From: Sophora flavescens
Taxonomy: Eukaryota > Streptophyta > Magnoliopsida > Fabales > Fabaceae
Length of the DNA stretch: 64,000 nucleotides
NCBI GenBank assembly: GCA_030762895.1
Contig: CM061068.1
Span: forward strand, 74,425,228-74,489,227
Reading direction: 5' to 3'
Of the stretch, positions 1 to 9,888 are shown one piece after another. The notes below the pieces were generated by a model, which saw only the letters and a list, made by a program, of their open reading frames with translations, ran no database searches and was not told where the DNA came from. Numbering within the stretch: the stretch's first letter is position 1; the number at the start of each line of letters is the position of its first letter. Made by a program: the position numbers and the translations under genes.

Positions 1-205
1 ATTTTAGTAGACGTACGCTTCTGTCATTTTAGTAGACGTGCACTTCTGTCACTTTAGTAGACGTGCGCTGCTGTCATTTTAGTAGATGTGCGCTTCTGTC
101 ACTTTAGTAGACGTGCGCTTTTATCACTTTAGTAGACGCGCGCTTGTGTCACTTTAGTGTTGGACGTGCGCTTCTTATTTCTTCAGTGTTGGACGAGCGC
201 TTTGA
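1..205. repeat. 25-bp minisatellite in Copia LTR
   Basis: About six to seven tandem copies of a unit close to TTTAGTAGACGTGCGCTTCT plus GTCAC, ending in longer variants containing TTGGACG. Each unit carries several CpG dinucleotides, unlike the AT-rich surroundings. The same block recurs at 7040-7290 in the other LTR with a slightly different arrangement. Confidence 0.9.
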
Positions 206-554
206 AATCTTATTTCCAAAAATCATTTCCATTAATAGTGCAGGTTATGAAAATTGATTTTCTTCATGCATCTTTTTAATTGAGCTTATTTGAGAATAAG
301 AGATTTCATCTCTTACAAATCATCTAAGACATAAAACTAATTTCTTCGTTAAGCTCTTGTCTTGATGATTCCTTGATCTTCGTTTTTGCTCTTTGATACC
401 TCCAAGTTCTTCCTTGAATATTCTCCTTTGATTGCTCACTGAACTTGTTGAATGTTGCTTGATACTTGTCTTTACAATTTGACACTAAAACACTTGCATA
501 CACATTAAGTTGTATTTGTCATATATAAAAATCTCTAAGTCATTTAGTCTAACA
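1..554 (-). repeat. 3' LTR of the Copia element (partial)
   Basis: Matches the right-hand part of 6047-7651 nearly base for base, from the 25-bp repeat block to the terminal TCTAACA. The window starts inside it, so its outer end is missing. A polypurine tract directly adjoins position 555, fixing this as the 3' LTR of a minus-strand element. Confidence 0.93.
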
Positions 555-890
555 ATCTCCCCCTTTTTGATTTTGACAAACCTTTTAACAAATTAGAAGA
601 TCAGTGTATAAGTGTAGCAGACGCTAAGTGTTTTTAGCAGATTTATATCATGGTATCGGAAGCGATCGGAGCGGTATATATATCAGAGCAAAAAAATATT
701 AACAGAGCAGTATTTGATTATTAACAGAGCAGTATTTGATTTACTCCCCATTAATCATGTAAGCTTTTAAGCTCCCCCTCAACATATGCATGTATAATTC
801 GTTTTCTCTATATCATACTTTTTATTCATATATAATTTGTTATTATCCCCTTTCTCTATATCATACCTTTCCTCCCCCTTTTGGCATCAT
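555..890 (-). other. polypurine tract and extra purine-rich tracts
   Basis: Read on the minus strand, 555-569 is a run of A, five G and GAT directly before the 3' LTR: the canonical polypurine tract priming plus-strand synthesis. Further pyrimidine runs on the plus strand (about 742-750, 770-779 and 866-884, the last next to TTTTGGC) are purine tracts on the element strand. Multiplied tracts of this kind are known in Sireviruses; calling these functional is inference. The interval 570-1129 shows no coding sequence. Confidence 0.7.
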
Positions 891-1129
891 AAAAAAGGTA
901 AAGAAAAGAAACATTTAAAGCGATAGAGAAGGTAAGTATTTAAACATTCAAACATAGCATATAAAATTGTTCATGATAGAGGGATAGGAACAGGGGCAAA
1001 TAAAAAAGATGCGCCCAACTCGCATAGATATTCCAAAACTCTCTTCTTATCATTTATAGATATTCCAAATCAAATCATACAAGAATCAGAGCATATTTAT
1101 ACAAAGATACAGTCATATAATCAGTTTCT

Positions 1130-1864
1130 TTAGAGATTAGATATAAGATTGATCGAGGGCTTGGTAAAGATATCAGCAAGTTGCTTAGTTGTATCAACAT
1201 ATTCAATCTCAATTTCTCTACTTTGTATATGGTCTCTAATGAAATGATGTCTGATTTCTCTGTGTTTAGTTCTATAATGCATTATGGGATTCTTAGTTAA
1301 GTTAATTGCACTCGTATTATCACATCTAATAGGGACTTGGTTTAGTTGCATACCATAATCAACTAATTGTTGTTTCATCCATAAAACTTGTGCACAACAG
1401 CTACCAGCTGCTACATATTCAGCCTCTGCAGTGGATAAAGCCGCACTAGATTGTTTCTTACTGAACCATGATACTAATGAGTTTCCTAGTAAATGGCAAG
1501 TTCCACTAGTACTCTTTCTGTCTAGTTTACAACCAGCAAAATCAGAGTCTGAATAGCTAATTAAAGTACATGTAGCTCCTTTGGGATACCATAATCCCAT
1601 GTCTTTTGTTCCTAACAGATACTTAATTATTCTTTTAACTGTTGTTAAGTGTGATTCTTTTGGATTTGCTTGATACCTAGCACACATGCATACAATAAAC
1701 ATGATATCTAGCCTACTAGCAGTAAGATAAAGTAGTGAGCCTATCATACATCTGAATTTAGAAACATCAACAGGTTTACCTTTCTCATCTTTGTCCAGAT
1801 AACATGAGGTATTCATTGGAGTAGCCATCTCTTTAGCTTTTTCCATGCCAAACTTCTTGATCAA
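1130..1864 (-). pseudogene. Copia RNase H segment of gag-pol
   Basis: An open stretch of about 244 codons with the C-terminal RT and RNase H region of Copia polyproteins. Visible motifs are SLLYLTASRLDI, DSDFAGCKLDRKSTSG, ALSTAEAEYVAA and KHREIRHHFIRD, and it ends with the usual ADIFTKP. It is separated from the upstream RT part by several stops between 1865 and 2054. The true polyprotein is continuous in the family, so this is the terminal fragment of a broken ORF. Confidence 0.93.
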
Positions 1865-2645
1865 CTCATTGCAGTACTTGGTTTGGCTAACAAAGATTCA
1901 ATTTTTCAGTTTGCTTTATTTGCAGCCCAAGGAAAAAGTTCAGCTCAACCATCATTGACATTTCAAACTCATTCTACATAAGACTTGCAAACTCATTGCA
2001 CAACTGCTCATTAGTAGCACCAAAAATTATATCATCCACATATATTTGTACAAGTTAAATGTTGTGTGCCTTTTTCTTAGTGAACAAAGTTGTGTCAACT
2101 TTACCTCTTTTAAATCCTTTTTCAATGAGAAAATTACTTAACCTTTCATACCAAGCTCTAGGAGCTTGCTTTAAGCCATATAGTGCTTTAGACAGTTTAT
2201 AAACATGGTTAGACAATTCATTATTCTCAAAACCAGATGGTTGACCAACATACACTTCCTCTTGTATAAATCCATTTAAGAAAGCACTCTTAACATCCAT
2301 TTGATACAATTTAAATCCCATTATGCAAGCATAAGCAAATAGCATTCTTATAGCTTCTAATCTTGCTACTGGTGCATATGTTTCATCATAATCTATGCCT
2401 TCTTCTTGGTTATACCCTTTGGCTACCAATCTAGCCTTGTTTCTTACAATTATACCATTTTCATCTAGTTTGTTCCTAAAACCCCATTTTGTACCTATTA
2501 CTTGACAGTTCTTGGGTTTAGGCACTAGTTTCCAAACATGATTTCTTTCAAACTGGTTTAACTCATCTTGCATAGCCATCATCCAATGTTCATCAATTAT
2601 AGCATCATCTATGTTCTTAGGTTCTACTTGAGAGACAAATGCCAT
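1865..2645 (-). pseudogene. Copia reverse transcriptase segment
   Basis: Codes for the RT palm and fingers of a Copia polyprotein: motifs KARLVAKGYNQEEGIDY, QMDVKSAFLNGFIQ and LYGLKQAPRAWY are seen. The ORF is cut by a TAA at 2055-2057 just before the catalytic YVDDIIFG box, which is still legible in the same frame at about 2020-2050. More stops follow down to 1865. The active-site aspartates are present, so inactivation is by nonsense mutation rather than catalytic loss. Confidence 0.9.
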
Positions 2646-2696
2646 ATGATTACAAACATTTCTAAGAGATTGTCTAGTAGTTACCCCATTTGTAAT

Positions 2697-3740
2697 TTAA
2701 CCAATGATGTTATCAATTGAATGATTTCTGACAGTCCTCCATTCCTTAGGTAGGTCAGGCTGTTGTTCTGTTTGCTCTTGCTGCAGTGATTCGTTCTTTA
2801 AGCTTTCATCTTCTTCATTGTCATGTTTCTCTTCTAGGAGAGTTTTCTCAATTGATTCTGCAAGATCATCAATAACACAATCCTTTCCCAACCTTTTGGG
2901 GATAGACTCATCAAATGTTACATGCTCAGATTCCTCAATAGTTTGTGTTGTCTTATTATATATTCTAAATGCTTTACTAGATAGAGAGTATCATAGGAAA
3001 ATTCCTTCATCAGTCTTTGCATCAAATTTTCTAAGATTATTCTTTCCATTGTTAAGAACAAAGCATTTGCAACCGAAAACATGTAAATGCGCTATGTTTG
3101 GTTTTCTTCCTTTGTAAAGCTCATAAGGGGTTTTCTTTAAGATTGGTCTTATCAAGACTCTATTTAGCACATAGCAGGCTGTATTGACAGTATCTGCCCA
3201 AAAAAGTTTTGGCAAGCTAGAGTCGTTCAACATAGTTCTTGCTATCTCCTCTAATGATCTATTCTTTCTTTCCACTACTCCATTTTGTTGTGGAGTTCTA
3301 GGAGCAGAAAAATTATGTTGAATGCCATGTTCATCACAGAAGTTTTCAAACACTTCATTTTGAAATTCTCCCCCATGATCACTTCTTATAGAAACAATTT
3401 TTACGTCCTTTTCATTTTGCACCAATTTTGCCATCTTCTTAAATGCAGCAAATGAGTCACTCTTATGAGATAGAAAATATGTCCATGTATATCTAGAGTA
3501 ATCATCCACTATTACCAATGCATACGAGTTACCACCAAAGCTTTTGGTTCTAGACGGACCAAATAAATATATGTGTAAAAGTTGCAAGGGTCTAGTTGTT
3601 GAAACAATGTTCTTTGGTTTAAAAGAGACCTTAAGTTGCTTTCCTTTTTGACATGCATCATATAGTCCATCTTTCACAAATTTCAGTTTAGGCAAGCCAA
3701 CTACAAGATCTTTACGAATTAGTTTATTCAAGTGGTTCAT
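2697..3740 (-). pseudogene. Copia integrase segment
   Basis: Holds the DDE integrase core: IRSDHGGEF and PQQNGVVERKNRSLEEIA are visible, followed by the GKAFVLNNG-type C-terminal region and an acidic, Gln-rich linker. The N-terminal zinc motif is damaged: the first Cys of the expected C-x2-C is Tyr in LYDACQKGKQ. A TGA at 2991-2993 falls inside the conserved GIFLGYS-type box (a Gly codon changed to stop), and the frame continues in register to 2697, where a TAA separates it from the RT. It has stop-only damage here, no frameshift. Confidence 0.88.
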
Positions 3741-3776
3741 GTGAATGTGTGCAATTCTTCTATCCCAAAGCCAATT

Positions 3777-4187
3777 CTATTCTTCTTTTGAAATAAGACA
3801 GCATGCAGTATTTGAAGAGATATTATCTAAATCAAGCATATAGATGTTATATGTCCTATGTCCAATTAATTTCAAATTTTCATCATGCTGATTTTCTATT
3901 AAGCAACTATTGGAATTGAATTTTACCTTGAAGCCTTTGTGACATAGTTGACTGATACTTAATAGGTTATGTTTCAATCCCTCAACATATAGTACATCCT
4001 CAATGATTGTTGTTGAGTCACTTCCAATGTTGCCAATGCCAAGTATTCTCCCTTTATTATTGTCTCCATAGGTAACACTACCACTTGACTTAGGGGTAAA
4101 GGAAATGAACTTGATTTTGTCTCTAGTCATGTGCTTGGAACAGCCACTGTCAAGATACCATTTCACATTCTTGGCTTTCCAACACAC
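3777..4187 (-). pseudogene. Copia protease and gag-pre-integrase segment
   Basis: The aspartic protease motif WYLDSGCSKHMT opens this segment, followed by VLYVEGLKHNLLSISQL, typical of the gag-pre-integrase region. It ends with a TAG at 3777-3779, after which the same frame continues into the integrase zinc region. Upstream, a single-base shift near 4190 separates it from the gag frame. Confidence 0.9.
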
Positions 4188-4314
4188 CTACAAAACAGAA
4201 TCATGTTTTTGCTTTAGGTACCCAAATCTGTTTGGGTCCTTTTGAGTTAGTTGCAGCAATAGTTCCTTTAGGAACCCATATATATTTAGATCTATTGTAT
4301 GCTGATTTTATGTA

Positions 4315-5994
4315 TTAGCATGTAGAAGCTGTGTGGCCTTTTCTAGCACAGAAATAACATTTAACAAATGGTGTGTTTGATGTCATAGGTGCAGCAAAAA
4401 ATTTCTTGAAAGATTTATCATATATCTTAGGTTTATAGCCTATTCCAGCATTATCATAAACACATTTTTGCTGTCCTAACAATGCATCCAAATTATCTCT
4501 ACCATTTGTGAACTTGGCTAAGTCATTTTTCAGTTTTTCAACTTCTTTAGTCAATGTACAGCTAGATGCATTCTAGATTTCTTTATCACTAGTAATTCTA
4601 TATAGATCACCATTCAAATGATTTGTATGTCTTTCCAACTTAGGACATTTATCACATATAGGTGCATCTAAAACAGTAGCTAGTTTTTCTTTTAAAGCAC
4701 AATTTTCTGTTTTTAATTGATCTACCTCTTTGTTTAAAACAAAAGTTTTCTCCTCTAAGCATGTGATGGTTTTCTTAGACTTATTTAGTAATCTAGCAAG
4801 TATAATGGATTCTTTATGAAGTTCTTCAAAAGCCTTTTGCAATTCATCATAAGAAGGTTGATAATCAGAACTTACTTCACTTTCTGAATCACTGTCATTG
4901 CTGGTCATCAAACACAAGTTTGCCTCCTCAGATTCAGATTCTTCAATGTAATCTACATCATTATCATCCCAAGCAATGTAGGCATTTCTTGGCTTTCTCC
5001 ACTTCTTGTCCTTTGAGTCAAACTTTTCAGTTTTGTCCTTCTTTTGCAGCTTTGGACAGTCAAGCTTCATGTGGCCAATCTTTCCACATTCATAGCATGT
5101 GATGTTGTTGGAAGAGTTGTCACCTTTGTTGAAGTTTCTTTTTTGAAAAGTGGATGGCTTTCTTTTGAAGTTGCATTTCTTCTTTAGGAAGTTCTTGAGT
5201 TTTCTAACTAGCAATCACATCTCTTCTTCAGATTCAGGCTCTTGTTCTATATTATCATCATCACTGTCTTTTACTTCTCTGACTTGTGATTTTAGAGCCA
5301 ATCCCTTCTTTCTTTTATCAGTTTCTTCACTCTCATTCAGTCAGTTCAACTCCAATTCACGTTCTTGCAATTTTCCAAACAGTGTGGCAATGGTCATTGA
5401 TGAGAGGTCTCTAGATTTCGAGATTGCAGTTACTTTAGGTTGCCATTCTCTGCTCAAGCATCTCATTACTTTGTTAATTTGATCCTCATTGGAGAATTCT
5501 TTTCCAAGACCAGCCAATTGATTTACGATGTGTGTGAATCTCTTTTGCATTTCAGTCATAGGTTCTCCTCAATTCATTCTGAACAACTCATACTCATGTG
5601 TGAGGGTGTTCATTCTTTCTTTTTTGACATCTGAGGTTCCTTCATGTGTTACTTGCAATGTATCCCACATCTCCTTTGCTGATTTGCAATTTGAAACCCT
5701 GAAAAACTCATCACAGCTTAATGCGGATGTCATAATATTCTTAGCACGTGCATTATATTGAATTCTTTTCTTATCATCCTCATTCCATTCAGTTTTAGGC
5801 TTATTTCTTGGAGCACCATTAGCATCTACAATAGAGGGGACAAATGGTCCATTTTTTACTGCATCCCATATGTCAACACCTGCTGCCTCAAGAAAGATTA
5901 CCATTCTTTCCTTCCAATATATATACTCAGATACATTGAAGGCAGGAGGACGTGCAAGGGAAGCCCCTTCATTAAAACAGTCATTGGAAGCCAT
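4315..5994 (-). pseudogene. Sirevirus-type gag, broken by stops
   Basis: Begins with the Met at 5994 (MASNDCFNEG), followed by a UBN2-like capsid region (KSAKEMWDTLQVTHEGT). A zinc knuckle CYECGKIGHMKLDC lies at about 5055-5097, then an acidic, Ser-rich stretch, a coiled-coil-like segment (KTITCLEEK onward), and a second knuckle CYFCARKGHTASTC near 4315-4360. In-frame stops at 5569-5571, 5341-5343, 5215-5217 and 4573-4575 interrupt one register that otherwise stays open for about 560 codons. The second knuckle and long acidic C-terminus are typical of Sireviruses. Confidence 0.9.
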
Positions 5995-6029
5995 GCTCTT
6001 ATAGCTGTTAAGCCAAACTTAAGAGTTTA

Positions 6030-6041
6030 GCTCTGATGCCA
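6030..6041 (-). other. Copia primer-binding site
   Basis: The complement reads TGGCATCAGAGC, one change from TGGTATCAGAGC, the site matching the 3' end of initiator tRNA-Met. Five bases separate it from the LTR that starts at 6047. Confidence 0.9.
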
Positions 6042-6046
6042 ATTAT

Positions 6047-7651
6047 TGTTTTGGCTTCAACGACTCAAGAGGGGGGGTGAATTGAGTTGTCAAAAAATTA
6101 TTTCCCTCTTAAAACTTTTTCACAAAACTTTATAAATCAGAGTTGTGGATTAGTGTTCTCAGGATATTTTACAAAATCAATGAAGGGTTTTTACAAAATC
6201 TTGAATAGAAGGTGATGAGGATAAGAAAGATTGATTCAGAATTAATTCAGAATAAAGATTCAGGTTCAAAAACTCAGTAATAACAAAATACAGTTTATAC
6301 AGATCAAGATCAGAAATTATATTTGAACTTTAAACATCAAAGTTGCAGGTTCTTGAACATAAATAGAAAGTAAGGAGTTTGAGTTTAGAGATACCACACA
6401 ACCAGATTTATCCTGGTTCAGTCACCACCACTGTGACCTACATCCAGTCCCCACTCCACCTGTGGGTTTTCACACACTAACACACAAGCTTTACCAGGTA
6501 GCTTGAAAAACCTTTACACCACAGAGCACTCCTTCACCTCGAGATACCACACTCTTGTGAAGAGCCTCAATGTTCAACCTTAGGGATACCTCACCCTAAT
6601 CACTCAGAGAGACTCCCTCTCTCTTTACAATCGAAATGTAAAACAAAAGTTAATTCCTAACTCTCAATAGTCAGATAAACAATTTGAAGCACTTATGAGT
6701 ATTGAAACACTCTTTTCATAGTAAGCTCAAGGAAGATGATGAATGATATGTGTATCGTTATAATTCTGTCGTTATTCGTTGTTGTCATGTAAAAGTGTTC
6801 CTTTGATTCGTCTTTATATAGAAAACAAGTTATAGTCGTTGGGATCAATCAAAAAAGATTTGGATCTGATTAACAGAATATGTTTTCTTGATTCTCGTTC
6901 TTGAAATAAGATTCTGATTGTTCTTGTAGAATTCGCGTCCATCTTGAAAATAACCGCGTCCATTTGCCAGTCAGCAAACGGGAGTACTAAAACACAAAGT
7001 AATTGGATGTGCTCCAACTAGTAGACTAGCGCTTGTATCACTTTAGTGGACGAGCACTTCTCATTTTTAGTAGACGTGCGCTTCATCATTTTAGTAGACG
7101 TGAGCTTCTATCACTTTAGTAGACGTGCGCTTCTGTCATTTTAGTAGACGTGCGCATTTTAGTAGACGTGCGCTTCTGTCACTTTAGTAGACGTGCGCTT
7201 CTGTCACTTTAGTGGACGCGCGCTTGTGTCACTTTAGTGTTGGACGTGCGCTTCTTATTTCTTCAGTGTTGGACGAGTGCTTTGAAATCTTATTTCCAAA
7301 AATCATTTTCATTAACGAAAACTTATTCCTTTTAATGCAGGTTATGAAAATTGATTTTCTTCATGCATCTTTTTAATTTAGCTTATTTGTGAATAAGAGA
7401 TTTCATCTCTTACAGATCATCTAAGACTTAAAACTAATTTCTTCGTTAAGCTCTTGTCTTGATGATTCCTTGATCTTCGTTTTTGCTCTTTGATTCCTCC
7501 AAGTTCTTCCTTGAATATTCTCCTTTGATTGCTCACTGAACTTGTTGAATATTGCTTGATACATGTCTTTACAATTTGACACTAAAACACTTGCATACAC
7601 ATTAAGTTTTATTTGTCATATATCAAAATCTCTAAGTCATTTAGTCTAACA
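6047..7651 (-). repeat. 5' LTR of the Copia element
   Basis: A complete 1605-bp LTR running from TGTTTTGGC to TCTAACA. It is bounded on the left by the primer site and on the right by the interrupted Gypsy RT. It shares a G-run followed by TGAATTGAG, a CCTGGTTCAG box and a CpG-rich 25-bp repeat block (7040-7290) with the other Copia LTRs in the window. The region 6042-7608 has no real coding sequence. Confidence 0.92.
7040..7290. repeat. 25-bp minisatellite in Copia 5' LTR
   Basis: Tandem units of TTTAGTAGACGTGCGCTTCT type, irregular at both edges. Unit order and number differ from the partner block at 1-205, including one shortened unit near 7145-7160, so repeats have been gained or lost since insertion. 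Confidence 0.88.
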
Positions 7652-8253
7652 GCGGGAGCATTCTTCACTCCAAAGGGCATCACTTGATACTCATAATGTC
7701 CATAGCGTGTTTGAAATGCTGTCTCAGGGACATCCTCTGCCTTCACACGGATCTGATGGTATCCCGACCGTAAATCTATCTTCGATAAAATGTCCGCTCC
7801 ATGTAATTGGTCTATTAAATCATCTATCCTTGGAAGTGGATACTTTTTCTTAATCGTCACCTTGTTCAACTAACGGAAATCCACGCATAACCGAGAAGTT
7901 CCATCTTTCTTCTTCACTAGCAAGACTGGGGTTCCCCGTGGTGACACACTCGGTCTAATGAATTCCTTCTTCATCAACTCCTCCAGTTGCTCCTTCAAGT
8001 TATCTAGCTCCGTTGGCGACATACGATAGGGTGCCATAGAGATTGGCCCAGTGCCTGGAACCGGATCAATCGTGAACTCGATGTCTCTAACAGGCGGTAG
8101 TCCAGGTACATCTTCAGGAAAAACTTCCGAAAACTCATTGATGACAGGTATGGATTCTAATTCTAACTCACTCTTAACTTCTAAGGAAAACAACAACATG
8201 TATCCTTGAGCTCCCTCTTTCAAAGAAGCTCTTACCAGACTAGCAGATAACAA
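7652..8253 (-). pseudogene. Gypsy reverse transcriptase, N-terminal half
   Basis: Motifs VPGLPPVRDIEFTIDPVPG, YRMSPTELDNLKEQL, PVLLVKKKDGTSRLCVDFR and YPLPRIDDLIDQL lead into SKIDLRSGYHQIRV and YQVMPFGVKNAPA. There the reading frame runs into the Copia LTR at 7651. A TAG at 7870-7872 replaces the codon after CVDFR in the conserved box, in register on both sides. The catalytic YxDD box is on the missing side of the insertion. Confidence 0.92.
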
Positions 8254-8262
8254 TCCAGAAAT

Positions 8263-8830
8263 CTAATCCCTAAAAACTAAGGTTTTCTGGGCACAATCTA
8301 TTAATATATGGTTGGAAGATAACCAATCCATGCCTAGAATTACATCTAACTGTATTAAAGGCAAACAGATCAGATCTATAAAAAAATGTCTATCCTGAAC
8401 AATGATGGGACGGTTCAAACAAACAGAATTGACAGTAACTGGCTCAGCAGTTGTGGTTGAAACAATCAGATTATATGGCAAAGAAGAAATAGGCAAATTT
8501 GGAAGTTTCACACGATCCATCGAGATAAAAGAATGCGTTGCACCCGAATCAAAAAGTACAGTTAAAAGATTTCCAGCTATATCGCATTTACCTTGCACGA
8601 GATCGTCGAAATTTGATGCCTTAGCTCCATTCATAGTATAAACCCTTTCCGTTGTAGTCGGCTTATTGGCTCTACCGTGATTAACAGCTGGTTCACGCTT
8701 TGGTGCTTTGCAATCTTTGGCTAAGTGTCCAGTACGATCGCAGTTGAAACACTTCATTCCCCTCTTTGGACAAGTATTGGCAAAGTGGTGTGGGTCACCA
8801 CACTTGTAACATTTCCCTTCTTGGCCTTGA
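8263..8830 (-). pseudogene. Gypsy zinc knuckle and aspartic protease
   Basis: Two CCHC-type knuckles (CYKCGDPHHFANTC, then CFNCDRTGHLAKDC) are followed by RVYTMNGAKASNFDD and the protease active site LFDSGATHSFIS, then LDVILGMDWLSS. The frame ends at a TAG (8263-8265) but continues in register into the RT segment. The first knuckle is slightly degenerate. Confidence 0.88.
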
Positions 8831-9710
8831 TTTTGGTTTCTCTTGCCTCCAGTTCCAGCTCTAGATGTACCAGAACGATGTTGCTGTTGTCTTTGATTGT
8901 TGTTGGGTGATTGGTAGTTTGGTTTTCTCTGGTTCTGTTTCCATCTTTGGTTCTATCCTTGAAATTGACTCTTAGGATGAGAGGGCCCTCCAGCATTCCC
9001 TTTGGCGTCTCATCCTTTCCGCATTATCTCTACCTTTCTGCACTTTTCCACTAAGACCTGAAAGTTCTTGATCTCCAGTGGTAGCACCGACTCCTTGATT
9101 TCAAAGTGCAGTCCGCCTTTGAATCTTTCACATTTCCATTCTTTGCTTAGGTTGTTCTGGAAGAAGCGGAAATATTTGGCAAGTGATTCAAATATTACCG
9201 CATATTCCCCTACAGATCCACGTCTCGCCGACACGGACTCAAACTCTTGTTCTTTCTCGCATGATCACTCTGGCGAAAGTATTTATCCAGAAACTTGTTA
9301 CGAAATACCTCCCAGGTGATCTCTTGGTGTTCAGTCTCTAACAGTTACCTGGTGCCTTTCCACCAGTATTCATCATCTCCTACCAGTTGAAATGTTGCAT
9401 AAGACACCTTCACTCCTTCCGGTGTATTAACGAGCTCAAAGATATTTTCCAACTCCTGGATCCACAGATCAGCTTTCGTAGGATCCCCGTCTCCATCAAA
9501 CCGAGACAGATTTTGACGTCTGAAAGCATTCAGATGCTTTCCCTCAGTAGCTTGCTCGGCCTTCAGCTGCTCCTGTTGGTTCTTGGCAGCCATCGTAGCA
9601 GTCTGAAAAGCAATTGCCACAGCCACATCAGCCATTGCCTGGGCGGCGAAGTCCATCCCGCCATTGCCTCTTCCACGACCACCACGTCCACGTGCACCTC
9701 CTGGTTCCAT
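8831..9710 (-). pseudogene. Gypsy gag (capsid region), frameshifted
   Basis: Starts MEPGGARGRGGRGRG, an Arg/Gly-rich N-terminus, then MDFAAQAMADVAVAI, LNAFRRQNLSRFDGDGDP and WIQELENIFELV, ending in YWWKGTR: the Retrotrans_gag capsid domain. A TAA at 9343-9345 and at least one shift between 9235 and 9300 break it. The following capsid part (EYAVIFESLAKYFRFF) reads in another frame at 9010-9234. The region 8831-9000 is frame-damaged Gln/Asn-rich linker. The layout is the same as the gag at 31755-32932, so the two elements are relatives. Confidence 0.87.
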
Positions 9711-9876
9711 ACTGACCTGTAACGTACAATCAGTGAGATGGTAACCACAAAAGAAAATATGGTCTGCCGGTTATCACACATTACTTCTAAGAAGTAATTC
9801 AATCAAGTCTTAGTCACAGAACACACAACATAAACATAACAGACCTAAACCCAAAGATTCCCAAAAGACTCGACCA

Positions 9877-9888
9877 GCTCTGATACCA
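9877..9888 (-). other. Gypsy primer-binding site
   Basis: The complement is TGGTATCAGAGC, the exact initiator tRNA-Met primer motif, four bases from the LTR start TGTAACACC at 9893. Confidence 0.92.

Larger units (their letters stand above)
1..7651 (-). mobile_element. Sirevirus-type Ty1/Copia retrotransposon, left LTR truncated by window edge
   Basis: A minus-strand LTR retrotransposon. Seen: 5' LTR 6047-7651, primer-binding site 6030-6041, gag (two zinc knuckles), protease, integrase, RT and RNase H in Copia order down to 1130, polypurine tract 555-569, and the inner 554 bp of the 3' LTR. If the missing part of the left LTR equals the right one, the full element is about 8.7 kb. The long gag with an acidic, Ser-rich stretch and a second zinc knuckle, the 1.6-kb LTR and several purine tracts before the 3' LTR are family traits of Sireviruses (Maximus/SIRE lineage). 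At 7651/7652 it interrupts a Gypsy RT after residues NAPA. The right flank begins GCGGG, but the left target copy lies outside the window. Coding frames carry at least eight nonsense codons and at least one frameshift, so this copy is dead. Confidence 0.9.

Noticed and set aside
1..205. CRISPR-like regular repeats
   Set aside because: Units are directly tandem with no unique spacers, lie inside an LTR and recur in its partner; the genome is a plant nucleus.
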